Below, piece by piece: positions 1 to 6,714 of a DNA stretch of 26,355 bases; within the stretch, counting starts at the first letter, position 1, and each line of letters begins with the position of its first letter. The notes below the pieces were generated by a model, which had not been told where the DNA came from, ran no database searches, and worked only from the letters and a program-made list of their open reading frames with translations. This DNA comes from a virus: positions 1 through 26,355 of IMG/VR virus record IMGVR_UViG_3300031565_000315; one strand, written 5' to 3'. A program made the position numbers and the translations under genes.

Positions 1-400
1 CAAATCCACGGATATAAGAAAAATCAGCTAATTTACATTTGTGTATAAGATTGTCCATACGATAAGGAAACCATCCAGTTCCACCAATAAATCTTTGTCC
101 TTTTATTTCAATAGCTGAATTATCTAGCCAATGTAAGTTTTTAAATTTTGCTTTGCAAGAATTTAACAATTCATGAGTTTCTTCTGGTCCTGAGTGATAA
201 TATTCATGATTACCTGCAACATAAATAATATGCTTATATTTCTTTGAAAGAAATTTAAATGCTCGATTCATATCTTTGAATATTCCTAAGTCACCAGCGA
301 TAACTAGAATGTCAGCTTCGTGAACGATTTCATTAAGAAAAGCTGCACCTTTATCTTGGTGAAACTCTAAATGAAGGTCTGAAAGATATTGTATTTTCAT
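1..400 (-). CDS. Metallophosphoesterase, calcineurin-like (C-terminus cut by window edge)
   Basis: The reading frame runs from the ATG at 400 off the left edge, so only the first 133 codons are seen. The fold is shown by the metal-binding motifs in order: DLH at residues 8-10, GDLG at 36-39 and GNHEYY at 63-68; the later histidine motif would lie outside the window. Such enzymes hydrolyse phosphodiesters or phosphomonoesters with two metal ions; the substrate cannot be inferred. The start overlaps the stop of the upstream small gene in an ATGA arrangement, so translation is probably coupled. It is a different subfamily from the second phosphoesterase at 608-1168, with little similarity outside the motifs. 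Confidence 0.85.
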   Translation of the reverse strand, partial: MKIQYLSDLHLEFHQDKGAAFLNEIVHEADILVIAGDLGIFKDMNRAFKFLSKKYKHIIYVAGNHEYYHSGPEETHELLNSCKAKFKNLHWLDNSAIEIKGQRFIGGTGWFPYRMDNLIHKCKLADFSYIRGF

Positions 401-621
401 TTATTTTTATCTAGTTCCAATTTTTTCATAATTTCTTTTGCTAATTTATTACCGTATTCAATTTCTGATTTATTTAATGGTAAAAGCTCATCAGGTATTA
501 TCATCTTTACGCATTCTCTTGTTGTTACACCTAGTACCTTAGCAGCTTCTACAAACTTCTCTCCTAGACAAGCTTCTATCTGCTCATCTGACATGTTAGC
601 TATTGATTCATAAAATCCCAT
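397..621 (-). CDS. Small unknown protein between two phosphoesterases
   Basis: A 74-residue protein starting MGFYESIANM. The frame is open further upstream to 669, but the ATG at 621 has an AAGGA ribosome site nine bases before it, lying inside the end of the upstream phosphoesterase gene (14-base overlap). The product looks helical and acidic to basic along its length, with one Cys and no recognisable catalytic motif. Both ends overlap neighbours (ATGA with the gene at 1-400), so it belongs to the same operon. Function unknown. Confidence 0.6.
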   Translation of the reverse strand: MGFYESIANMSDEQIEACLGEKFVEAAKVLGVTTRECVKMIIPDELLPLNKSEIEYGNKLAKEIMKKLELDKNK

Positions 622-1168
622 TTTCCATTTCCTTTTTTCTTTCAAGCAGCATCTCATAAATTTTGTCAATATGCAAGGGATAAAAGTTATGTTGATCTAT
701 ACCTACGTTTAAAGATCTTCCAGTCCATCTGCGCTTTTCATGAATATGACCAGTCAGAAAAAAGTCATAGGCATCTGGATCAATTGTTTTATCATGATCG
801 TTAAATGGATCTGGTGTTCCTTTTGGATAAATTGGTCTGTGGTTCATTATACAAGAAAATTCTTCTATAATAATTGGGAAACTTTGATACCATTTATCAA
901 CTGCTTGTAATGTTTTTTGTTTATCGTGGTTGCCCCTAATCAACGTTATTGTTCCATTCAACATAGAAACAAGTTCTTTCGGATCAATTTTATTATGGAA
1001 ACATAGATCACCTAAATGATAAACAGTATCTCCTGGTTGTACAACTGAATTCCAACGTTCAGTCATAACTTTGTTCATTTCATGTACCGTTTTGAATGGT
1101 CTTCCACAAAAATGGATTATATTAAAATGTGAATAATGATGATCCGAAGTTATAAAGATATTTTTCAT
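608..1168 (-). CDS. Metallophosphoesterase, phage type, complete
   Basis: A complete 186-residue calcineurin-like phosphoesterase. The metal ligands are visible in canonical order: D9 and H11 in SDHHYSH, GDLC at 53-56, GNHD at 79-82, H110 in MNHRP, GHIH at 140-143, then NVG at 154-156. Length and motif spacing fit the small phosphoesterases common in phage and bacterial genomes. The substrate is not predictable; nucleotides or nucleic-acid ends are usual guesses. Its start overlaps the stop of the deaminase-like gene by four bases and its end overlaps the next small gene, so three nucleotide-handling-type genes appear co-translated. Confidence 0.88.
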   Translation of the reverse strand: MKNIFITSDHHYSHFNIIHFCGRPFKTVHEMNKVMTERWNSVVQPGDTVYHLGDLCFHNKIDPKELVSMLNGTITLIRGNHDKQKTLQAVDKWYQSFPIIIEEFSCIMNHRPIYPKGTPDPFNDHDKTIDPDAYDFFLTGHIHEKRRWTGRSLNVGIDQHNFYPLHIDKIYEMLLERKKEMENGIL

Positions 1169-1545
1169 AGTCGCAACCTAGCAAAGCCAACATTAGTAGA
1201 AAACACAACATTACTACATCCAAGAGCTTTCAAGAAAGCATGACAACATATACAGGGCTTACTAAGCCTAAGCTCCCCTGCCTTATTCAATCTAATGTTT
1301 ATCACTTCAAAAGAACCGTCTTTTATTATTCCCCTTGCTTTTCTATAAGCATTTACTTCTGAGTGCCAACCAGAAGTTTTTGAATAACCGAGATGAATCA
1401 ATGGAGGAACCCTAGACACATTAATTCCCCACTCAACTACTTTATTCTTTTGCACGATAAAACTAAAATGATGAAAATCCGAATCTCTTTGTAGATTCTT
1501 TTCTCGGGCTATACGGACACATTCTGTTAATATAGTCTGTTTCAT
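1165..1545 (-). CDS. Cytidine/deoxycytidylate deaminase-like protein
   Basis: A 126-residue protein with the zinc site of the cytidine deaminase superfamily: H61-S-E63 (HxE, His ligand and proton-shuttling Glu) and P97-C98-x2-C101, followed by a hydrophobic strand ending VVFST as in the family. The C-terminus is short, ending in Arg/Leu-rich residues. It could act on a nucleotide, a free nucleoside or RNA; nothing in the sequence decides this. No ribosome site precedes the ATG at 1545. The 5' leader includes the right arm of the hairpin-rich element at 1556-1657, and an extended -10 sequence (TGG then TATAAT, 1586-1594) may drive it. Its stop overlaps the start of the phosphoesterase gene. 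Confidence 0.72.
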   Translation of the reverse strand: MKQTILTECVRIAREKNLQRDSDFHHFSFIVQKNKVVEWGINVSRVPPLIHLGYSKTSGWHSEVNAYRKARGIIKDGSFEVINIRLNKAGELRLSKPCICCHAFLKALGCSNVVFSTNVGFARLRL

Positions 1546-1555
1546 TTTAAAATAT

Positions 1556-1657
1556 AAAAATTAGAGAGCGGCGGGAACAACCCGAATTATACCAAAGAGG
1601 TAGTTAGCCAGGATACGAGCCTGAATTTAAATATTGTTATTCCGCTCTCTAATTTTT
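1556..1657 (-). ncRNA. Candidate structured RNA: 16-bp stem closing four hairpins (cloverleaf-like)
   Basis: Bases 1556-1571 pair perfectly with 1642-1657. Inside, read on the minus strand, are four hairpins: 1641-1630 (AATA/TATT), 1624-1608 (five pairs including one U-G, seven-base loop CTCGTAT), 1602-1590 (TACC/GGTA) and 1584-1572 (CGGG/CCCG, loop TTGTT). The linkers between them are five bases each, and the last hairpin abuts the closing stem. The order resembles a class II tRNA, with acceptor, D-like, anticodon-like, variable and T-like arms, but the D arm lacks GG and the T loop is only five bases, so it is not a normal tRNA. The U-G pair favours the minus strand. It overlaps the last codons of the 1627-2025 gene. 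It could instead be a terminator or processing signal. Confidence 0.45.
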
Positions 1658-2025
1658 TCTAGAATAGCAGTTACAATGTCAAAGGTATCAAAATTTAACT
1701 TATCTTTCTCATTGACATTAACATGTACGTTAGTCTTATACCTACGATTCTTCTCTTTATTATACCTGAGATTTTCAATATAAACATTTGAAATTTTAAG
1801 CTTTCCAGCTACACTCATTAGATGATCTGTAAAAATTCCAAACGTTATTTTTGGATTCTTGTTTCTAAGAATTGCTTTTTCCTTACCTGAAGACAATGGA
1901 AAATTATTCAGAATTGACATAAAAAATGTATGTCGTTGACGAAATGGAAGTTTAAGTATTTCTTTCGCTAAGGATTCATTGTTTTTCATAAAGTCATAAG
2001 AATCCACTATTTGTTGATGATCCAT
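1627..2025 (-). CDS. Unknown protein, first gene of its own transcript
   Basis: A 132-residue, basic protein starting MDHQQIVDSYDF. A TTG start at 2040 would be in frame, but it coincides with the predicted transcription start, whereas the ATG at 2025 follows an AAAGGAG site by five bases. The central part (FRQRHTFFMSILNNF) is aromatic and helical; the C-terminal half is rich in Lys, Asn and Arg. No family recognised. A near-consensus promoter lies at 2046-2073. The 3' end of the gene forms part of the stem-hairpin element at 1556-1657. Confidence 0.65.
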   Translation of the reverse strand: MDHQQIVDSYDFMKNNESLAKEILKLPFRQRHTFFMSILNNFPLSSGKEKAILRNKNPKITFGIFTDHLMSVAGKLKISNVYIENLRYNKEKNRRYKTNVHVNVNEKDKLNFDTFDIVTAILEKIRERNNNI

Positions 2026-2045
2026 AATGTCTCCTTTCAATAGTC

Positions 2046-2073
2046 ATTATACAATAAAAAGTCTATTTGTCAA
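2046..2073 (-). promoter_or_regulatory. Sigma-70-type promoter, 16-base spacer
   Basis: On the minus strand TTGACA (2073-2068), 16 bases ending in TTG, then TATAAT (2051-2046). Transcription should start near 2039, just before the ribosome site of the 1627-2025 gene. The -35 box lies inside the last codons of the upstream HTH gene. Confidence 0.85.
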
Positions 2074-2329
2074 CCTTTTTCTTAGTGCCTCTCCAGGGAT
2101 GAACTACTTGACGCATTATTGGTCGCATCTCTTTTGTTGTAGGATATTCAGAATTTGGGGTTTCCATATGAAGCTCACTACGGATAGCTCTTACAGTATG
2201 TAAACTCACACCAAACCTATCAGCAAGTACTCTATTAGAAAGATGAGGTTCATCTATGAGAACCTTTTTTATCCGCTCCCTGACTTGTTTTTGATGTCTA
2301 TGTACATAACCCTCAACTGGCATTGTCAT
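2063..2329 (-). CDS. Small helix-turn-helix protein
   Basis: An 88-residue protein with a helix-turn-helix at about residues 24-55: the stretch LSNRVLADRFGVSLHTVRAI fits a turn of Phe-Gly-Val between two helices, as in resolvase- or Mor-like DNA-binding domains. The C-terminal third is basic and Pro-rich. It likely binds DNA, either as a regulator or as part of a DNA transaction enzyme. The start overlaps the preceding gene's stop by four bases, with AAGGAT upstream. It sits directly downstream of another HTH protein, forming a two-gene regulatory pair. Confidence 0.7.
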   Translation of the reverse strand: MTMPVEGYVHRHQKQVRERIKKVLIDEPHLSNRVLADRFGVSLHTVRAIRSELHMETPNSEYPTTKEMRPIMRQVVHPWRGTKKKVDK

Positions 2330-2529
2330 TTAATATTATCCTTGTTTACTGAATATTTAAATAATAAGTCAAGTTTATCAAACAAAGCATATTGCATAGT
2401 TGGATGTGGTTCATTGATTCCTTGAATCCAACGTTCTACAGTTGATTTAGATGCACCAGCATAGTGCATTAGGTGCTTAATCGTAATGCCATTATTCATA
2501 TACTCAATTAATTGAGATTTAAAGTCCAT
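2326..2529 (-). CDS. Small Cro/C1-type helix-turn-helix protein
   Basis: A 67-residue protein whose residues about 14-45 read as an XRE/Cro-like helix-turn-helix: ITIKHLMHYAGASKSTVERW, then I.G...P.P....A..DKLDLL, the usual ending of this domain. It is short enough to be only the DNA-binding domain and probably acts as a dimer. Cro-like proteins in phages repress early promoters; no palindromic operator was found nearby. It forms a pair with the downstream HTH gene, with which it overlaps by four bases. Confidence 0.68.
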   Translation of the reverse strand: MDFKSQLIEYMNNGITIKHLMHYAGASKSTVERWIQGINEPHPTMQYALFDKLDLLFKYSVNKDNIK

Positions 2530-2537
2530 ATTTAATA

Positions 2538-2879
2538 TTATTCCTCAACATCGTAAACAGTACAAACTGGTTGATCGACCATCACTCTTATACGTTGTTC
2601 AAATGTACATTCAGTCAACGTTTTTATATTTTTTTCAATACATTTAAGACAGAATTGTAAATACACATCTTTTTCACCAGCATATTTTTCATATATACCA
2701 ACATTATTTACATACTCATTAATTTCAAACATTATAGCAGCTAAACACTCTTGAAGCATCTCAATCTTTAGTTCTTTAAATCTTTTTCTAGCTGTTTCTT
2801 CTGATGCACAAACATGTTTTATCTGGCTCCAATCCATTCCATCATTTGAAATAACGTATACTTTTTTCATCATGTCCAT
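2538..2879 (-). CDS. Unknown 113-residue protein
   Basis: Starts MDMMKKVYVISNDGMDWSQIKHVCASEETARKRF. The first strand plus the phrase VCASEETARKRFKEL resembles small phage proteins of the type 'receives event, then helix', but no enzyme motif is present. Three in-frame ATGs (2879, 2873, 2870) compete; the upstream Lys-rich gene ends at 2870, so start and stop are interleaved. Five cysteines are scattered and do not form a clear zinc site. Function unknown. Confidence 0.6.
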   Translation of the reverse strand: MDMMKKVYVISNDGMDWSQIKHVCASEETARKRFKELKIEMLQECLAAIMFEINEYVNNVGIYEKYAGEKDVYLQFCLKCIEKNIKTLTECTFEQRIRVMVDQPVCTVYDVEE

Positions 2880-3010
2880 TGTTTTCTTTCAATTTTATAA
2901 TTTCTGTCATTGTCTTTTATTGCTTTATCTTTTTCTTTTTTTCTTAACTTACCTTCTTCTTTTTCTTTTTTCTTTAAATACTTTTTAGATCGTTTTGTTG
3001 CTTTAGGCAT
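2870..3010 (-). CDS. Lysine-rich 46-residue protein
   Basis: A short gene between the genes at 2538 and 3003. It starts MPKATKRSKKYLKKK, and 20 of its 46 residues are Lys or Arg, with a periodic Lys/Glu pattern suggesting one charged helix. The ATG at 3010 overlaps the upstream stop (ATGCCTAA), has AAGGAAAG before it, and its TGA overlaps the next gene's start, a strong sign of a real, coupled gene. It may bind nucleic acid; this is an inference from charge only. Confidence 0.55.
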   Translation of the reverse strand: MPKATKRSKKYLKKKEKEEGKLRKKEKDKAIKDNDRNYKIERKQWT

Positions 3011-3347
3011 TTTCTTTCCTTAGTAATTTTCTATCTATTTCTTCCTTATCAAAATTCTTATATTCATCATGCTCAAATGAGTAGGAGTTAAGAAGATAGC
3101 TAAGTGCTGTAGTAATACAAGTAAGTTCTATCTTGAGCGATTCATTTTTTAATTTGGTGTTACAGTTGAAACTTATTTGAACCAGCAAATTACCCATATA
3201 TCTAAGTCTATCTTTAAAGTTTTCAGGCAATAAAGCCACATATGGACATAATCCTGCCTCAATTAGAGATTCCTGAGATATTCGATCTAAATATATTCCG
3301 CTTGGTTTCTTTATCTCTGCTAGAAGTTCTTCTTTTGATAATAACAT
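3003..3347 (-). CDS. Unknown 114-residue protein
   Basis: Starts MLLSKEELLAEIKKPSG, with a clear AAGGAG site. The protein appears mostly helical with a hydrophobic stretch in the middle (CITTALSYLLNSY) that is too polar around it to be a membrane segment. No motif recognised. It lies just downstream of the tRNA-Leu pair, which is 23 bases before its start, so the tRNAs must be cut out of the same transcript. Confidence 0.62.
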   Translation of the reverse strand: MLLSKEELLAEIKKPSGIYLDRISQESLIEAGLCPYVALLPENFKDRLRYMGNLLVQISFNCNTKLKNESLKIELTCITTALSYLLNSYSFEHDEYKNFDKEEIDRKLLRKENA

Positions 3348-3370
3348 GGTTTCTCCTTATATTAGTTATA

Positions 3371-3451
3371 TACCAGGAGCGAGATTTGAACTCGCACGCA
3401 CAAGGCACCAGATTCTAAGTCTGGCGTGTCTCCCAATTCCACCATCCTGGC
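3371..3451 (-). tRNA. tRNA-Leu (anticodon UAG)
   Basis: An 81-base class II cloverleaf. The acceptor stem GCCAGGA/TCCTGGT has a G-U first pair and is followed by discriminator A. Anticodon stem CCAGA/TCTGG closes loop CTTAGAA (anticodon TAG, codon CUA). The short variable arm is GC...GC, and the T arm is GCGAG-TTCAAAT-CTCGC. CCA is not encoded. Only four bases separate it from the next tRNA. Confidence 0.93.
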
Positions 3452-3455
3452 GTAA

Positions 3456-3534
3456 TGGCCAAGCCGAGATTCGAACTCGGACGCCGAAGCAAGGGATTTT
3501 GAATCCCTCATGTCTGCCATTCCATCACTTGGCC
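3456..3534 (-). tRNA. tRNA-Leu (anticodon CAA)
   Basis: A 79-base class II tRNA. Acceptor GGCCAAG/CTTGGCC with discriminator A; anticodon stem AGGGA/TCCCT with loop TTCAAAA (anticodon CAA, codon UUG). The variable arm is a minimal GC-TTCG-GC hairpin; the T arm is CCGAG-TTCGAAT-CTCGG. The body resembles enterobacterial tRNA-Leu(CAA). CCA is not encoded. Its 5' end lies two bases after the stop codon of the upstream gene. Confidence 0.93.
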
Positions 3535-3536
3535 AT

Positions 3537-3926
3537 TTACAGTGCTTTTAGAAAATCAAAAAACCAACTACTAAAATCACCATCTTTATTACGATGATTG
3601 TACTTCTCAATACCCATCTCTTTTACAAAATCTAATCTATCTTTAGGTGTAAGATTTATAATATTTTTTAAGTAATTCATTAAAACAGGAGCAATTCCTT
3701 TTACATTCTTAAAAAAGATAGGTCGATTATGTAAAAGACGCCATCCAGCATGTCCTCTACCTTCTTCTCTTGAAAACATATCTTTTGGATTACAGAAACT
3801 AAATCCAACCAAAAGATTAAAAGTTCCATCATCTTGTGTATGCACCATACAAGCTGCTGTAGCTGCACCATTCTTACGTCTGAAGTGCCTGTACGTGAAA
3901 AAGTATCCAGGTTTTTCTTTTTTCAT
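3537..3926 (-). CDS. Unknown 129-residue basic protein
   Basis: Starts MKKEKPGYFFTYRHFRRKNG, with a GGGAGAAG-type site upstream. It has an N-terminal beta-rich part with the phrase TAACMVHTQDDGTFNLLVGFSFC and a C-terminal helical part ending SSWFFDFLKAL. No family recognised with confidence. Its stop codon falls immediately before the tRNA-Leu(CAA) gene, so the transcript reads through into the tRNAs. Confidence 0.62.
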   Translation of the reverse strand: MKKEKPGYFFTYRHFRRKNGAATAACMVHTQDDGTFNLLVGFSFCNPKDMFSREEGRGHAGWRLLHNRPIFFKNVKGIAPVLMNYLKNIINLTPKDRLDFVKEMGIEKYNHRNKDGDFSSWFFDFLKAL

Positions 3927-3936
3927 TGTCTTCTCC

Positions 3937-4260
3937 CTATTTCAATTTTAATTCATTTGCAAGCATTTTTGCCATTTTATATTGCATATTACGTTCTGCT
4001 GCTCTAGTCATTCCTATATTACGACTTATTGAATTAAGTTTATTTCTGTTTTCTTTTATTCGCATTGATTTAAATGCTTGAAAAAACCAATACATATCCA
4101 ATAATAAAGCACCATTACGTTTATTAATTCCTGAACTTTTTACAGCTTTCATTAAATTCTTTCTAGTAAGGCGCATTCCTTTTGGAAATACACGATCAAA
4201 TTCTTTACGTCCAGAAACACAGGCTTTTTCATTTTTTAACCACTCTCTTGTGATTTTCAT
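3937..4260 (-). CDS. Unknown basic, helical protein
   Basis: A 107-residue, strongly basic protein (KITREWLKNEKACVSGRKEF at the N-terminus), helical throughout, with the phrase MTRAAERNMQYKMAKMLANEL near the end. It has a possible nucleic-acid-binding character but no known domain. The start overlaps the upstream stop by four bases (ATGA). Function unknown. Confidence 0.6.
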   Translation of the reverse strand: MKITREWLKNEKACVSGRKEFDRVFPKGMRLTRKNLMKAVKSSGINKRNGALLLDMYWFFQAFKSMRIKENRNKLNSISRNIGMTRAAERNMQYKMAKMLANELKLK

Positions 4261-4496
4261 TTTTCCATTCCTTTCAAAGCTTGATCAGCAAGTTCATTCA
4301 TTTTTCCACCAAGTAAACCCCATATATAATCAATTACAAGTTGATGTGTCTTTTCCATATTTTTAATGACTCTTTGATCAATGGAATTTAAATTTTTCCA
4401 ATCTACAAAGTTTTCATTCAATGCTTCTATCACCATTCTGACTGCTTTAGATAGTCTTAGAGCATATGCAAGTTTATTTTGTTCTCTTGTCAACAT
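4257..4496 (-). CDS. Unknown 79-residue helical protein
   Basis: Starts MLTREQNKLAYALRLSKAVR. It appears all-helical with no Cys. The ATG lies 23 bases inside the upstream gene's 3' end, and its own stop overlaps the next start, giving tight coupling in both directions. No motif recognised. Confidence 0.58.
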   Translation of the reverse strand: MLTREQNKLAYALRLSKAVRMVIEALNENFVDWKNLNSIDQRVIKNMEKTHQLVIDYIWGLLGGKMNELADQALKGMEK

Positions 4497-4815
4497 TTCT
4501 TAGATACTCTTTCTTTTCGTTGTCAATTAATTTAATGTATTCAGTACAAACTTCTAACATTTCTTTTTTTGATAGAATAATAAAATCTTTATATTGAGTG
4601 ATGTTCTTATTAGGAAATGTTGAACTTTCTCCAGTATATATTGTATTCTTACCTATTGCAATTACCGCCTCTGGATTTTTTCCTATTGCTAGATAAGGAA
4701 CTAAATATACTTGTTTTTTAACTTCTTCTAAAGATAGAGGAAATAATGCATATCCTTTAATATGCTGTGCAACTTGTTCAATTGTACATCCATATTCTTG
4801 TCTTGTAAGAAGCAT
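4474..4815 (-). CDS. Unknown 113-residue protein
   Basis: Starts MLLTRQEYGCTIEQVAQHIK, where residues 10-25 look like the first helix pair of a DNA-binding or recognition domain but without a convincing complete HTH. The middle has short strands (YLVPYLAIGKN, AVIAIGKNTIYTGE). The C-terminus is charged and helical. The start has AAAGGATC upstream. Function unknown. Confidence 0.58.
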   Translation of the reverse strand: MLLTRQEYGCTIEQVAQHIKGYALFPLSLEEVKKQVYLVPYLAIGKNPEAVIAIGKNTIYTGESSTFPNKNITQYKDFIILSKKEMLEVCTEYIKLIDNEKKEYLRNVDKRTK

Positions 4816-4833
4816 TTTGATCCTTTCATAAAA

Positions 4834-5061
4834 TTAGTCTTCTGAATTTTCTCCATACACTTTATTCATCCAAGGTACATCATGGTATGCATATTTTATT
4901 TCTCCAGTGTTTATATTCTTGTAAACCATTTGATCCATGAACTTACTATCTTTGAACATCAACCCTTGTTGTATTCGTTTCCATTCATTTCGATCAAATA
5001 AAACAGCATCTTTTTGTAGTACATCTTTTACATGATCAAGTGCTTTTTCAAACTCGTCCAT
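4834..5061 (-). CDS. Unknown 75-residue acidic protein
   Basis: Starts MDEFEKALDHVKDVLQKDAV, with a strong AGGAGG site. The N-terminal half is a helix; the C-terminal half has aromatic residues and the acidic end YGENSED. No motif recognised. It lies 25 bases downstream of the tRNA-Met gene and is the first protein gene of the 5.1 to 2.1 kb operon. Confidence 0.62.
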   Translation of the reverse strand: MDEFEKALDHVKDVLQKDAVLFDRNEWKRIQQGLMFKDSKFMDQMVYKNINTGEIKYAYHDVPWMNKVYGENSED

Positions 5062-5086
5062 CTACTCCTCCTATAACCTCAAAAAA

Positions 5087-5160
5087 TGGACCCTCCAGGA
5101 TTCGAACCTGGAATCAACCGGGTATGAACCGGACGCTTTAGCCAGTTAAACTAAGGGTCC
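5087..5160 (-). tRNA. tRNA with CAU anticodon (Met, or Ile if lysidine-modified)
   Basis: A 74-base class I cloverleaf. Acceptor GGACCCT/AGGGTCC plus discriminator A; D stem GTTT/AAGC; anticodon stem TCCGG/CCGGT (one T-T mismatch at its top) with loop TTCATAC; T arm CCAGG-TTCGAAT-CCTGG. CCA is not encoded. The first acceptor pair is G-C, so it is not a typical bacterial initiator with an unpaired C1. Elongator Met and Ile2 (CAU converted by TilS) are both possible. Confidence 0.9.
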
Positions 5161-5251
5161 ATTATTTATTTTTACCAAATTTTTAATCTTCAAATAAATT
5201 TTTAATAATTCGAACCTTTATTTTTGTTTATAATTAAAAAATTTACAATCA

Positions 5252-5280
5252 TTGACATTCTATTAATTTATTATTATATT
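5252..5280 (+). promoter_or_regulatory. Promoter for the HNH gene, probably leaderless
   Basis: TTGACA at 5252-5257, a 17-base spacer, and TATATT at 5275-5280. Only six bases lie between the -10 box and the ATG at 5287, so the predicted start of transcription is the A of the ATG or very near it. The rest of 5161-5286 is about 125 bases of AT-rich DNA with no other convincing signal. Confidence 0.6.
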
Positions 5281-5286
5281 GTTTTT

Positions 5287-5829
5287 ATGAAATGTCTATT
5301 ATGTGAAAAATATACAAAGAATAATAAATTTTGTAGTCGATCATGTGCAGCTACTTATAACAATCGAAAAAACCCTAAAAGAAAACGTAGAGTAAAATGT
5401 AAATCTTGTGATCAATTAATTTTAGCAAATAGAACATATTGTTCACTTTGTTGGGGTGGTAAAAAGACTCGAACACATAAAAATTGTCCTGATTGTGGTG
5501 AAAGACTTCTACTAGAAATGTTTCATATGATAAACGGAAAATTCCCAAGACCTTTGCGTAGATGTAAAGAATGCCATAGAAAATGGAAAAATAAACGTAA
5601 ATTAGACTTTAAGAAAAAATGCGTAAAATACAAAGGTGGAAAATGTGAAATATGTGGATATAATAAGTGTTTAGCCTCCCTTGTTTTTCACCACAAAAAT
5701 GATTATACCAAAGAGTTTGAAATAGGCACTGTATGGCCTGTAAAAAACTTAACCGAAAAAATTATCAAAGAACTAAGTAAATGTCAACTATTATGCTCTA
5801 ATTGCCATGGTGAATTGCATTTTTCTTAA
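5287..5829 (+). CDS. HNH endonuclease with several zinc-binding modules (homing-type)
   Basis: A 180-residue protein. An upstream in-frame start at 5224 would precede the promoter, so the ATG at 5287 is chosen. Cys pairs are seen at 3/6 and 16/20, 38/41 and 52/55, 67/70 and 93/96, giving up to three zinc ribbons or knuckles. They are followed by the HNH core: C120-x2-C123, H135-H136 and C170-x2-C173 with H174 and H178 (SNCHGELH). The protein is very basic. It fits free-standing HNH homing endonucleases, which often sit beside tRNA genes in phages. It is on the opposite strand to its neighbours and next to the tRNA-Met, consistent with a mobile insertion. No ribosome site is visible. Confidence 0.82.
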   Translation: MKCLLCEKYTKNNKFCSRSCAATYNNRKNPKRKRRVKCKSCDQLILANRTYCSLCWGGKKTRTHKNCPDCGERLLLEMFHMINGKFPRPLRRCKECHRKWKNKRKLDFKKKCVKYKGGKCEICGYNKCLASLVFHHKNDYTKEFEIGTVWPVKNLTEKIIKELSKCQLLCSNCHGELHFS

Positions 5830-5864
5830 TATAATTAAATCCTACTATAGTTTATCTACCCGTT

Positions 5865-6116
5865 TTATCCTTTATCGTTAGCAAATACAAAGTCATCATC
5901 TATAAAAGTAAAACGCTTATCTTTTTTACGTAAACATTTAGGACATACTAATTCATATATTTTACCACATCTTATATCAGATCCTGCAAAAACAAGATGC
6001 CAATCAATTGGAATATAAATTAAATGTTCATGTAAAACTAACTTAATACCAACCATTGATGATTTTCCACATCTATAACATTTTGGTATGGTATGTATTT
6101 CTTCAAGTTCAATCAT
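5865..6116 (-). CDS. Small zinc-ribbon-like protein
   Basis: An 83-residue protein with C-x2-C at residues 13-16 (CYRC) and a second pair CPKC near residue 58, separated by a beta-rich hydrophobic stretch (IKLVLHEHLIYIPIDWHLVF), which suggests one treble-clef or split zinc ribbon with an insertion. The C-terminus is acidic and aromatic. GAGGAG lies before the ATG. It converges with the HNH gene. It could serve as a detached nucleic-acid-binding module; function unknown. Confidence 0.65.
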   Translation of the reverse strand: MIELEEIHTIPKCYRCGKSSMVGIKLVLHEHLIYIPIDWHLVFAGSDIRCGKIYELVCPKCLRKKDKRFTFIDDDFVFANDKG

Positions 6117-6203
6117 TTATTTCTCCTCTAACAAAAAACATTACCCAACAAAAAATAAATTATAATACTATAAATACTAAGCAAAACTACAAGTACTTTT
6201 TCT

Positions 6204-6695
6204 TTATTCGTTAACTTCTTCATCGCCTTCATATACCTTTTTCTTTAAACCCTCTTTAATTTCTTCCATTTGTTTTTTTGTGAATTTATGTGATCCTGGA
6301 GAAAGGATTTCTCTTGCCCCTGCGATAATTCTAAAGAAGCATTTACTATTATGTGCCTCTGGAACATAAAAATCTGAATCATCTAGAACAGCAGCCATTC
6401 TTTTCCAACCCCATCTAACAGACATAGCACCAGCAAGAAGACATTCAAGAGCATCTTTATCTGGGTTTGATTCACCATCATCACTTATGCGCCAATCAAC
6501 ACAATCAGCTAATTTAAACGCTTCTTGTATCTGTCCTGGACCACATGATTTAAAAATCCTACTTAGCCTAACACGATTTGTTATACCTTTACTCTTTAAA
6601 AACTCATATTGTTCTCTAGCAAACTCCTTCTTATCCTTTAGTTTTTCAATAACCTGTTCAACATTTTCTTCTTCTTTTTTTTGATTCGTTTCCAT
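6204..6695 (-). CDS. Unknown 163-residue protein
   Basis: Starts METNQKKEEENVEQVIEKL. The ATG at 6695 follows AAGGAG by six bases; an upstream ATG at 6716 lies within the -10 box and cannot be used from this promoter. The N-terminal 45 residues form a charged helix or coiled coil. The remainder contains SCGPGQIQEAFKLADCVDW and LAGAMSVRWGWKRMAAVLDD, suggesting a compact helical domain, and the C-terminus is again highly charged. Its promoter overlaps the end of the primase gene, so it has its own transcript. The 87 bases after its stop hold no clear signal. Confidence 0.68.
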   Translation of the reverse strand: METNQKKEEENVEQVIEKLKDKKEFAREQYEFLKSKGITNRVRLSRIFKSCGPGQIQEAFKLADCVDWRISDDGESNPDKDALECLLAGAMSVRWGWKRMAAVLDDSDFYVPEAHNSKCFFRIIAGAREILSPGSHKFTKKQMEEIKEGLKKKVYEGDEEVNE

Positions 6696-6714
6696 CGTAT
6701 TCTCCTTGTATGTC

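Noticed and set aside
1586-1613. Full -35/-10 promoter for the deaminase gene
   Set aside because: The TGG-TATAAT part is good as an extended -10, but the -35 position (TCCTGG) does not match, and the bases are also part of the hairpin element; mentioned only as a possibility.
1556-1657. A normal functional tRNA
   Set aside because: The D arm lacks GG, the T loop has five bases without TTC, and the closing stem is far longer than seven pairs; kept only as a structured RNA candidate.
3346-3597. Plus-strand 83-codon frame over the tRNA-Leu pair
   Set aside because: Its peptide comes from reading tRNA genes antisense; both tRNAs are clear on the other strand and the frame has no ribosome site.
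5161-5251. Minus-strand promoter for the tRNA-Met operon
   Set aside because: Only weak TTGAAG- or TTGTAA-like boxes with poor -10 partners; too AT-rich to call.
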